36,534 nucleotides of DNA. Source: Maribacter sp. GTDB lineage: Bacteria; Bacteroidota; Bacteroidia; Flavobacteriales; Flavobacteriaceae. Positions 5,748-13,870 of the stretch are shown in pieces; within the stretch, counting starts at the first letter, position 1; each line of letters starts with the position of its first letter. A program made the position numbers and the translations under genes. The notes under the pieces are model-generated. The model was not told the origin of the DNA, ran no database searches, and saw only the letters and a list, made by a program, of their open reading frames with translations. The stretch spans positions 1 through 36,534 of the forward strand of contig NZ_JADGES010000026.1 in the NCBI RefSeq assembly GCF_016744255.1. The letters run 5' to 3'.

Positions 5748-5816
5748 ACCTTCATTTACATTCTTTATAAAGATACGCGAAATACTCTTTTTAATCCCTT
5801 TATAAACGACGAGCAA

Positions 5817-5942
5817 CCTCGAAGTATAGATTAAAAAATAAACAACCTAAGCGCAAGGCTAAGAGATATTCCGTATAAAATTTTTGTATTCTTTCCTAGC
5901 AAGTACGGAGGAATTAAACCCAAATAGGCTATCGCCCTGCGA
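5817..5942. repeat. Intergenic inverted-repeat region
   Basis: A short gene-free stretch between the UDG-like gene and the DoxX operon. It contains TCCGTA paired with TACGGA about 30 bases later and a small GGC-GATA-GCC hairpin, so it may be a degenerate intergenic repeat. It also has to hold the promoter of the leftward operon; I find only weak matches to TAnnTTTG. Confidence 0.3.
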
Positions 5943-6602
5943 TTAAAAAAAGGGTTCGTACTGCAATACTCTAAAATCTAGTGTATTAAATTTTGGGTTT
6001 GCATTCTTTAACTCTTTATATGTCTGCATACTGCCAATAGCTCTATTTGCGGTTCCAGATGGTGCTGTTAAAGAAACTGTGGTGATTTTTCTTGTACTAT
6101 TAGGAAGTACAAAACTATGTATTCGGGGTACTTGGTCATTCTCTACGGTTAGAGACAAACCTTTTTCTTTAAGGTGTTTTCTAAAAAAATATTCGGGTCC
6201 ATTTTTGCTGTTTCCACCTGTGAAAATTAGCGTGTCTACCTTGGTATATTGTTTTAAGTATCCTACAATATTACGCAATTCTATATGCTGCATTCCCAAA
6301 TCGGAAGCATCGATTTTATCTCTCTTGGCACTACCTACAATATCGCAAACTCCAATTTTTCTTTGGAGTAAAAAATTACGTCTTTGGTTGGCTGCGTAGG
6401 CAGTGGTTTCGTACTTTAAATTTAGATTAAAAATACGGTCTAATACAGGCCAAAGCATTCCGTTTCGGCTACCGTAACAAAAATCTACATCGTCCTCTTT
6501 TAAATCGCCTGTAGTGAATCTTGGTGGCGGTAATGTGCCAACAATAAGCTTGGTGGCTTCTTTAAATAAAAAGGGCTCGTATGGATGTACGTGGGTAAAC
6601 AT
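5943..6602 (-). CDS. Uracil-DNA glycosylase-fold protein
   Basis: 219 residues, a typical length for the superfamily. LIVGTLPPPRFT (about 19-30) sits where UDG-fold enzymes carry their first catalytic loop. DFCYGSRNGMLWPVL (40-54) resembles the base-pocket segment of the hypoxanthine/uracil glycosylase-like branch. DTLIFTGGNSKNG (about 123-135) is a central strand, and APSGTANRAIG (about 180-190) takes the place of the usual HPSP-type loop. It would remove damaged bases from DNA in the cytosol. Because the two catalytic loops differ from the standard patterns, substrate and activity are uncertain. It starts two bases after the TPR gene ends, in the same operon. Confidence 0.6.
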   Translation of the reverse strand: MFTHVHPYEPFLFKEATKLIVGTLPPPRFTTGDLKEDDVDFCYGSRNGMLWPVLDRIFNLNLKYETTAYAANQRRNFLLQRKIGVCDIVGSAKRDKIDASDLGMQHIELRNIVGYLKQYTKVDTLIFTGGNSKNGPEYFFRKHLKEKGLSLTVENDQVPRIHSFVLPNSTRKITTVSLTAPSGTANRAIGSMQTYKELKNANPKFNTLDFRVLQYEPFF

Positions 6603-6604
6603 TA

Positions 6605-7327
6605 TTAGGCAGTTGCAATAAGTTCTTTAGCCTTGGTGAAAATGGCTAAATTAGTTTTATACCCGGGTTTAGACATACTTTTAGATTCCGTTATTATGTC
6701 TTGCAATACTTCTTTAGAAGCCGCTAATTTATGGTTACGGATATAAAATTTTGCCAACTCTAGCCTTTCTTGGTACTTGCTATACGGGGCATCCAAAGAT
6801 TTTAGCATCTCTTCTGCTTCGGCAACTTTTCCTTCTTTTTCTAAGGCCATACCATATAAAAAGGGAGCTTTCGATTTTTTGAATTTTGGCGAGTCTACTA
6901 TTTTTTCTCCATACTCTAAGGAGGTTGCAAATTCCGACTTAAAGTAATGGCATTCTTGCAGTTTAGAAATCACATAAAAATCGTTCTGAAACATATTTAT
7001 TAAAGCCGTTTTATATTGTGCAATAGCTTCTGTATACATTTTGTTTTCCAAATAAGCATCGGCCAAAGCCACCTTATTCTCAAAGGAATTAGAAAACTCG
7101 AGTTTCTTCTCTAAATCTTCTATTTTCTTTGTTGGATTTACTACCGCTGTTATATCTTTTTGCAGTTTATCCACATCATCCTTACGAATAACATTCATAA
7201 AAAGATAAACCAAGCAACCTATGACTGGCAAAAAAATAATTACAAGAAACCAATAGTTGTTATTCTTGTTGGAAAAACAGTGATAAATGCAATATGCCTG
7301 AAAGGCTAAAGTGAGGTAGTAATACAT
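6605..7327 (-). CDS. TPR protein with N-terminal PLDc_N-like membrane anchor
   Basis: 240 residues. Two membrane helices at the N-terminus, with YWFLVIIFLPVIGCLVYLF near residues 25-43, resemble the PLDc_N segment found in front of cardiolipin synthases. From about residue 70 helical pairs of tetratricopeptide type follow (NKVALADAYLENKMYTEAIAQYKTAL, given here as positions 84-109, then further repeats to the end). No enzyme domain is present, so it is probably a membrane-tethered scaffold. It is followed after two bases by the UDG-like gene. Confidence 0.65.
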   Translation of the reverse strand: MYYYLTLAFQAYCIYHCFSNKNNNYWFLVIIFLPVIGCLVYLFMNVIRKDDVDKLQKDITAVVNPTKKIEDLEKKLEFSNSFENKVALADAYLENKMYTEAIAQYKTALINMFQNDFYVISKLQECHYFKSEFATSLEYGEKIVDSPKFKKSKAPFLYGMALEKEGKVAEAEEMLKSLDAPYSKYQERLELAKFYIRNHKLAASKEVLQDIITESKSMSKPGYKTNLAIFTKAKELIATA

Positions 7328-7359
7328 TTGTCTAATGTAAACAACTTATCGGTATAAAG

Positions 7360-7394
7360 AGCACCCACTTTGATTTTAAATCAAAGTGGGTGCT
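7360..7394 (-). terminator. Strong hairpin after ppc
   Basis: AGCACCCACTTTGATTT (7360-7376) is followed by its exact complement at 7378-7394, a 17-bp palindrome just downstream of the PEP carboxylase stop. The run after the stem is only weakly U-rich (CTTTATA) on the minus strand, so termination is likely but the classical U tract is poor. Confidence 0.75.
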
Positions 7395-7415
7395 TCTTAA
7401 AATATTACTGTGGTA

Positions 7416-9962
7416 CTAAGCCGAATTACGACTAGCGTTAATATTACCGTATAGGGAACGTGTAACTATCTTTTCATACAATTCTTTAAAAGACGAATCT
7501 GCTGCTATTTTCTGCAATGCATATTGCTGGATTACCAATAATGGCAGTACAATATTCTCTCTAATTTTAATAGACTCGCGAGAAACGGCTTCGTTCTCCA
7601 TTAGTATTTCTGTATCTGTTATGAGCAATAACATTTCTTTAGACAAATTGTATTCGTTATACAAAATTGTCCAGAAATCGCCATATTCTTTGTCTTCTTT
7701 CATATAGCTGGTAAGCTCAAAGTAACATTTAGAAAGCGACATCATACTATTAGACATTAAGGCTTTAAATAAAGGAACTTCTTTATATAAAGCCTTAACC
7801 TCATCAATTCTCCCTTGATCTTTTAGGCTTTTTATAGCGGTTCCTAAACCAAAATAACCCGGAACGTTTTGCTTTAACTGGCTCCAAGAACCTACAAAAG
7901 AAATGGCTCGTAAATCGGACAGCTCTAACTTAGCTTTGTTTCCCCTTTTTCCTGGGCGACTTCCAATATTAGCTTTATTATAATATTTAAGCGTACTTCT
8001 ATTTTCTAGGTACGACATAAATTTATCATGATGTTTTAAGGCATCATACTTCTCAAAACTAAGTTCTGAAAGCTCTTCTATTAAACCTCTTTCATTTTTA
8101 GAAATTACATTTTCTTCTCCAAAGAAATTATTAGATAAACCTGCGGTTAATAATTGCTCACTGTTATACTTAAACTGCTCTTTGGTTCCATAGGTACTCG
8201 TTATGGTTTGCCCCTGAATAGTTAATTGAATTTCGTTGTTTGCTATATCTTTGGTTTGTGCTGCGTAGAAACGGTGTGTTTTTCCTCCTCCACGTGCTGG
8301 TGGTCCGCCACGGCCATCGAAAAATATGGCTTTTATATTATTTTTAGCACATACGCCAGAAAGACTTTCTTTGGTTTTTAAGATTGACCAATTGGCTTTT
8401 AAATACCCACCATCCTTAGTACCATCAGAGAAACCTAGCATCATGGTTTGCTTTTTATCTCTTTGTGTTACATGCGCCATATAATCTGGCATGTTGAATA
8501 ATTTCTGCATGGTATCTTCTGCTGCATCCATTCCATCCATAGTTTCGAATAGAGGAACAATATCAAAAGATATTTCTTTAGCATTCCATCCACACCATCT
8601 AAATAATCCATACACAAAAAGAACAGAAAATACATCTTCAGAATTACTTATAATATATCTATTACAGCCTTCTTCGCCATTCTTTCCTTGTATGTCTTTT
8701 AACTGACTAATGTTTTTAATGGTATCTCTTACTGTTCCTTCTTCAAAATATTCTTGGTTTAACTTCAGGTCTTTATGCAATAAAATACCTACCAGCTCTT
8801 CATCCTTAAGCTCCGATAAATTTTCTTTAATTAAACCGTTTTGCTTTAAAACTGTTTCTACTACTCTGGTATGTATACTATGGTCTTGCCTAACATCTAA
8901 AGTTGCAAAATGGGTTTTAAAGATTTTCACCTTATCCATAAAAATATCTAAATCTGCCAAGTATAAACCGTGTGATTTTTCGATTAAAATGGCTCTTATT
9001 TTTTCTAGTGGACCAATAATATCTGTATAGCCAACATGCTTTTTGGGATTAAACATGGCTGCATATAAATTTGCACGAAGTTCATTGAGACATTCTTGAA
9101 CCGCACTAAAAGTTAACTTTTTCTGCAATTGCTTTAAATCGTTATAATAACACTTCATTAAAGTAATTCGTAATTCATCTGCTACATCGGCAGTGATATC
9201 TGCGGTTACAAAAGGGTTACCATCCCTGTCTCCTCCAGGCCAGAACCCTAATTTTATAATATTGTAGTTTTCGAATTCTGTATTCTTAATATTCTTTCTT
9301 AAATACGCATACAATTCTCCCACAGCATCATAATACACGTTTCTAAGAATGTAAATAATATTCTTAGCCTCATCTAATGGTGTTGGTTTTTTAGAATTTA
9401 TAAGAGACGTTAATCCTAATTGCTGTAGGGTAACATCTATATCGTCTATATTATCTTCTAGAATCAACGTTCGCAGTTCCGCGATAATATCTAATACCGC
9501 AGGTGTATAAAACTGCGTAGGGTGCGCTGTTAATACTAATCTAGAGCTAAAAGTAGATAACTGCTCGGCAATTTTATCCCAACTTTTATTCTTATGAACC
9601 AACTCAAAATAATCCTTAATGGTAAGGTTACTACTATGTTCATACAATTTTGGAAATGCTGCATCTTCTACACTATCATACAACACCACTTGGCGCTCTA
9701 CGTACTGAATAATACGAAACATAAAATCTATTCTATCTTTTTCGGATTTAATATCTACATAATTCTCGAAAAAGATTTCTAAAATCTCTTTAGGGTTCTT
9801 ACCCGATTTAAGTCCTTTTTGACACTGATCTAACATTAAAGGAATAACCATTCCTACGTTTTCTATGTTGCGATAAGGTAGATTTAAAAACAAGCTATTA
9901 TAAACGTTAAATCTATTGGTAACCGATTTTTTAAATTCCTCTAACCTTGGGGTTTGTTTCAT
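7416..9962 (-). CDS. ppc: Phosphoenolpyruvate carboxylase
   Basis: 848 residues. It fixes bicarbonate onto PEP to make oxaloacetate, refilling the TCA cycle in the cytosol. Catalytic landmarks are in place: LTAHPTQ with the essential His147, GFWPGGDRDGNP (239-250), LDVRQDHS (355-362), GFSDGTKDGGYLKAN (510-524) and FDGRGGPPARGGG (548-560), the loop that shields the active site. The C-terminus (NASRNSA) replaces the QNTG end of the enterobacterial enzyme, as in other Bacteroidota-type PEPCs. It is slightly shorter than the 880-residue E. coli enzyme. It lies directly downstream of pyc on the same strand, but a terminator at 10041-10063 separates them. Confidence 0.95.
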   Translation of the reverse strand: MKQTPRLEEFKKSVTNRFNVYNSLFLNLPYRNIENVGMVIPLMLDQCQKGLKSGKNPKEILEIFFENYVDIKSEKDRIDFMFRIIQYVERQVVLYDSVEDAAFPKLYEHSSNLTIKDYFELVHKNKSWDKIAEQLSTFSSRLVLTAHPTQFYTPAVLDIIAELRTLILEDNIDDIDVTLQQLGLTSLINSKKPTPLDEAKNIIYILRNVYYDAVGELYAYLRKNIKNTEFENYNIIKLGFWPGGDRDGNPFVTADITADVADELRITLMKCYYNDLKQLQKKLTFSAVQECLNELRANLYAAMFNPKKHVGYTDIIGPLEKIRAILIEKSHGLYLADLDIFMDKVKIFKTHFATLDVRQDHSIHTRVVETVLKQNGLIKENLSELKDEELVGILLHKDLKLNQEYFEEGTVRDTIKNISQLKDIQGKNGEEGCNRYIISNSEDVFSVLFVYGLFRWCGWNAKEISFDIVPLFETMDGMDAAEDTMQKLFNMPDYMAHVTQRDKKQTMMLGFSDGTKDGGYLKANWSILKTKESLSGVCAKNNIKAIFFDGRGGPPARGGGKTHRFYAAQTKDIANNEIQLTIQGQTITSTYGTKEQFKYNSEQLLTAGLSNNFFGEENVISKNERGLIEELSELSFEKYDALKHHDKFMSYLENRSTLKYYNKANIGSRPGKRGNKAKLELSDLRAISFVGSWSQLKQNVPGYFGLGTAIKSLKDQGRIDEVKALYKEVPLFKALMSNSMMSLSKCYFELTSYMKEDKEYGDFWTILYNEYNLSKEMLLLITDTEILMENEAVSRESIKIRENIVLPLLVIQQYALQKIAADSSFKELYEKIVTRSLYGNINASRNSA

Positions 9963-10040
9963 ACTCTCTTATTTACTTACGGATAAGTTAATGAATGTCT
10001 TCTTCTATATTCTTATCAAAAATAGCTAACACAAAAAACA

Positions 10041-10063
10041 CCTTTGAATGTAGTCTTCAAAGG
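10041..10063 (-). terminator. Rho-independent terminator of pyc
   Basis: On the minus strand, CCTTTGAA, a seven-base loop and TTCAAAGG are followed by TGTTTTTTG. This is an 8-bp stem with a U tract, 24 bases after the pyruvate carboxylase stop. Confidence 0.85.
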
Positions 10064-10087
10064 GACTTATATTCTTATATACTTTAT

Positions 10088-13000
10088 TTATTCTAATACA
10101 ATTATTAAATCTTCTGAATTTACTAAGGATCCGTCAGTTAACAAAATACGGTCTACTACCCCATCTGCGGTAGCAGTTACAGAAGTTTCCATTTTCATAG
10201 CTTCGATAATAAATAACGGTTGGTTCCTTTTTACTTCCTCTCCTTTTTTAACCAATACACTAGAAAGAAGCCCTTGTAATGGCGCTCCAATTTCTTTAGC
10301 ATTTGCTATATCTGCTTTTGTATTTTCTATTTTACTAACCTTTGCAGAAGTGTTCTTAACCAATACATTACGTAACTGCCCGTTAATTTTAAAGAAAATA
10401 CTAACGTTACCAGTTTCATCTGGCTCCCCTTTTAGCATTAAGGAAATAAGTACTTTTTTCCCTTTGTCTAGCTCTACCATTATTTCTTCTCCTACTTCCA
10501 TTCCATAAAAGAAGTTCTTGGTAGGTATGTTCATTACATTACCATATTTTACATGGTTATTATAGGCTTCTGTAAATACTTTTGGGTACAGTTTATAGGA
10601 TAGCAAGTCGGTCATTTCTAACTCTCTTCCCATACCTTTTTTAAACTTCTTTTTAAAGGCTTTAAGTTCTATCTCGAAATCTATCGGCTCTAAATGTGCA
10701 TTTGGCCTTTCGGTATACGCAATTTCATCTTTAAGAATTATTTTCTGAAGCTTTTCTGGAAAACCACCAAGGGGCTGTCCTAAATCTCCTCTAAAGAAAC
10801 TCTTAACCGATTCTGGAAAAGAAATATTTTCGCCTTTTTCTAATATATCTTCCACGGTTAGGCTATTACTAATCATATATTGCGCCATATCGCCAACCAC
10901 CTTAGAGCTTGGTGTTACTTTTACAATATCGCCAAACAAGGTATTTACCTCTCCGTACATTTTGGTAACTTCTGGAAACTTATCTTCTAATCCTAAAGCA
11001 ATTGCTTGTCCTTTTAAGTTAGAATACTGTCCGCCAGGAATCTCATGCTTATACACTTCTCCTGTACCAGATTTTAATCCAGATTCAAAAGTGTAATAGT
11101 AATTACGTACCGTTTCCCAGTAGTTAGAGTATTCTGCTAGCTTTTCTACATTTAATATATTCTCTCTTTCATGGAAACGCAGCATCTCCATAACCGAGTT
11201 TAAGTTTGGCTGAGATGTAAGTCCGGATAAACCTCCTAATGCTACATCTACCACATCTACACCTGCTTCTACTGCTTTTAAATACATTGCTGCTTGGGTA
11301 GAAGACGTATCGTGTGTATGTAAGTGAATAGGAATATTTATTTCGGATTTTAAGGTTCCTATTAGTTCATACGCAGCATTTGGTTTTAATAAACCTGCCA
11401 TATCTTTTACGCCTAAAATATGTGCTCCAGCATTTTCTATATCTTTTGCTAATTGTACGTAGTACTTTAAATTGTATTTGGTCTTGGATGGGTCTAAAAT
11501 ATCGCCCGTATAACAAATAGAACCTTCTGCTAATCCGCCTGTTCTTGTACGCACATGTTCTATACAGGGTGCTATAGATTTCATCCAGTTTAGGGAATCG
11601 AAAATTCGAAAAACATCAACCCCAGTTTCCCATGATTTCTCTACAAACTCGCCAATTAAATTATCGGGATAAGCGGTATAACCAACGCCATTAGAGCCTC
11701 TAATTAACATTTGCAATAAAACATTAGGCATTGCTTTACGCAATAAAGCTAAACGCTCCCATGGATTTTCTTGTAAAAAACGCAAACAAACATCGAAAGT
11801 AGCGCCTCCCCAAACTTCCATACTAAAAATGTCTGGGTTATTTTTAGCATACCCTTCTGCTACTTTTAGCATATCTACAGTACGCATTCTCGTAGCTAAA
11901 AGACTCTGGTGTGCATCTCGCATGGTGGTATCTGTAAAATGAACTTTCTTTTCATTTTTTAACCATTGTGCAAATTTCTCTGGACCTAATTCCGTTAATA
12001 AATCTTTGGTTCCCTTACCATAGTCTTCATTCTTTGGAAACGAAGGAACAATAGGCTTAGAAAAAACGTGTTTAGGGTCATATTTTTTTACATCCGGATT
12101 ACCATTTACTATAGTATCTCCTAAAAATTGAATTAATTTATTGACACGGTTTTTAGGTTCCACAAACTCAAATAACTTAGGTTCATTTTGAATAAAATTA
12201 ACCGTTACCTTACCATCTCTAAAAGTTGGGTGTTTTAGAATATTATCTAAAAAGGCCATATTGGTTTTTACACCTCTAATTCTAAATTCTGCTAAAGCCC
12301 TACGCATTTTTCTACAAGAACCATCTAAAGTTCTACTTCTTGCTGATACTTTTACCAGCATAGAATCGAAAAATGGAGAAATAGAAACCCCTTGGTATAC
12401 ACTACCAGCATCTAAACGAATACCAAAACCAGAAGCACTGCGGTAGGTGGTTACCACACCATAATCTGGTTTAAAACCGTTGCTCGGGTCTTCTGTTGTT
12501 ATTCTACATTGCAACGCATAACCAGAAATATGTACCGCATCCTGGCTCTCAATTTTTATTTGCTTGTCGGATAATTTATACCCACCAGCAACAAAAATTT
12601 GTGTTTTTATCAGGTCGATATTCGTAACCATTTCGGTTACTGTATGCTCTACTTGTACTCTTGGGTTTACTTCGATAAAATAGATACTACCATCATCATC
12701 GACCAAAAATTCTACCGTACCAATATTATTATAGTTTACTGCTTTACAAATATCTAAAGCATATTGATACAAACTATCTTTGGTTTCTTGCGACAAACCT
12801 ACAGAAGGAGCAAATTCTATTACCTTTTGGTAACGTCTTTGTACCGAGCAATCGCGCTCGAACAAATGCACCATATTACCATGCTCGTCGGCAACAATTT
12901 GAATCTCTATATGTTTTGGGTTTTCTACAAATTTTTCTAGAAAAACAGTATCATCTCCAAATGCATTCAGCGATTCTCTGCGTGCTTCTGGAAATCCTTT

Positions 13001-13540
13001 TCTTAAATCGGCCTCTGTACGTATTACACGCATACCACGACCACCACCACCAGAAGCGGCTTTAAGCATAATAGGATACCCTATTCTTTCTGCCTCTGAA
13101 AGTGCTATTTCTACGGTAGTTAAATCTTTATCGCTACTTTGGATAATGGGAATATTATTCTCCACTGCAACCAATTTAGCCGTAATTTTATCTCCTAGAG
13201 CCTTTAATACAGATACTTTAGGCCCTATGAACTTTAGGCCATTGTCTTCACATTTTTGAGCAAATTCGGCATTTTCGGAAAGAAAACCATAGCCCGGATG
13301 AATAGCATCTACACCATTATCTTTTGCTACTTTTATAATAGCATCAATATCTAGATATGGTTTTAGAGGTTCATTATCTTCTCCTATCTGATAACATTCA
13401 TCCGCCTTATATCTATGTAAAGAATAACGATCTTCATAGGTGTATATACCAACAGTTTTTATGCCTATTTCTACACAAGCTCTAAAAATACGTATGGCTA
13501 TCTCTCCTCGATTTGCGACTAAAACAGTATTGATTTTCAC
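10088..13540 (-). CDS. pyc: Pyruvate carboxylase
   Basis: 1150 residues, full length for the single-chain enzyme that carboxylates pyruvate to oxaloacetate using ATP, bicarbonate and biotin. Order of domains: biotin carboxylase (about 1-450, KAASGGGGRGMR loop and EVNPRVQVEHTVTE), carboxyltransferase (about 530-800, DTTMRDAHQSLLATR, metal-binding HLHTHDTS), and C-terminal biotin carrier with EAMKM, biotin on Lys1116. The start is GTG (13538-13540), placed at the usual distance before VANRGEIAIR. An exact TAnnTTTG promoter lies upstream. Its biotin would be attached by the birA product encoded at 26286-27017. Confidence 0.96.
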   Translation of the reverse strand: MKINTVLVANRGEIAIRIFRACVEIGIKTVGIYTYEDRYSLHRYKADECYQIGEDNEPLKPYLDIDAIIKVAKDNGVDAIHPGYGFLSENAEFAQKCEDNGLKFIGPKVSVLKALGDKITAKLVAVENNIPIIQSSDKDLTTVEIALSEAERIGYPIMLKAASGGGGRGMRVIRTEADLRKGFPEARRESLNAFGDDTVFLEKFVENPKHIEIQIVADEHGNMVHLFERDCSVQRRYQKVIEFAPSVGLSQETKDSLYQYALDICKAVNYNNIGTVEFLVDDDGSIYFIEVNPRVQVEHTVTEMVTNIDLIKTQIFVAGGYKLSDKQIKIESQDAVHISGYALQCRITTEDPSNGFKPDYGVVTTYRSASGFGIRLDAGSVYQGVSISPFFDSMLVKVSARSRTLDGSCRKMRRALAEFRIRGVKTNMAFLDNILKHPTFRDGKVTVNFIQNEPKLFEFVEPKNRVNKLIQFLGDTIVNGNPDVKKYDPKHVFSKPIVPSFPKNEDYGKGTKDLLTELGPEKFAQWLKNEKKVHFTDTTMRDAHQSLLATRMRTVDMLKVAEGYAKNNPDIFSMEVWGGATFDVCLRFLQENPWERLALLRKAMPNVLLQMLIRGSNGVGYTAYPDNLIGEFVEKSWETGVDVFRIFDSLNWMKSIAPCIEHVRTRTGGLAEGSICYTGDILDPSKTKYNLKYYVQLAKDIENAGAHILGVKDMAGLLKPNAAYELIGTLKSEINIPIHLHTHDTSSTQAAMYLKAVEAGVDVVDVALGGLSGLTSQPNLNSVMEMLRFHERENILNVEKLAEYSNYWETVRNYYYTFESGLKSGTGEVYKHEIPGGQYSNLKGQAIALGLEDKFPEVTKMYGEVNTLFGDIVKVTPSSKVVGDMAQYMISNSLTVEDILEKGENISFPESVKSFFRGDLGQPLGGFPEKLQKIILKDEIAYTERPNAHLEPIDFEIELKAFKKKFKKGMGRELEMTDLLSYKLYPKVFTEAYNNHVKYGNVMNIPTKNFFYGMEVGEEIMVELDKGKKVLISLMLKGEPDETGNVSIFFKINGQLRNVLVKNTSAKVSKIENTKADIANAKEIGAPLQGLLSSVLVKKGEEVKRNQPLFIIEAMKMETSVTATADGVVDRILLTDGSLVNSEDLIIVLE

Positions 13541-13870
13541 CCTGATTTCGATTTAATTAATGGTTAATTAATAATAAAATCAAAATTACAGTTTTTGATA
13601 GCGCGTAACAACACTTTTAAAAACATAATTACACCTAATTTGTGATAATACTCTAACTAACAGTCTCTATAATTTTTCAATAGAAAAATCATTACACCAA
13701 AGAATACCGTAACAAATAATCAAATGCTTATAAAAATAGACGCTATTAAATTCCACTTCATAAAGTACTAGAAAACCCTCATTCTTCACTAAATGTAAGA
13801 AAAAACGATTCTATTATTCTGTTTTATAGCTATATTTATAATTAATAAACTCAACTATTTATATTTTTAA
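13541..13870. other. Divergent intergenic region pyc / outer-membrane receptor
   Basis: 330 gene-free, very AT-rich bases between two divergent genes. The pyc side has a clear promoter (13581-13611). The receptor side has only a near match, TATATTTA, about 40 bases before its ATG. I see no strong palindrome or small gene. Confidence 0.6.
13581..13611 (-). promoter_or_regulatory. Bacteroidota-type promoter of pyc
   Basis: On the minus strand, TTG (13611-13609), a 20-base spacer and TAATTTTG (13588-13581) match the flavobacterial TTG/TAnnTTTG consensus exactly. The start codon is about 40 bases downstream. Confidence 0.65.

Noticed and set aside
10044..10508. 154-codon plus-strand frame
   Set aside because: Antisense to the pyc terminator and biotin carrier domain; no own features.
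13541..13870. Possible riboswitch or small RNA between pyc and the outer-membrane receptor
   Set aside because: No conserved-looking stem, only AT-rich sequence with a standard promoter.
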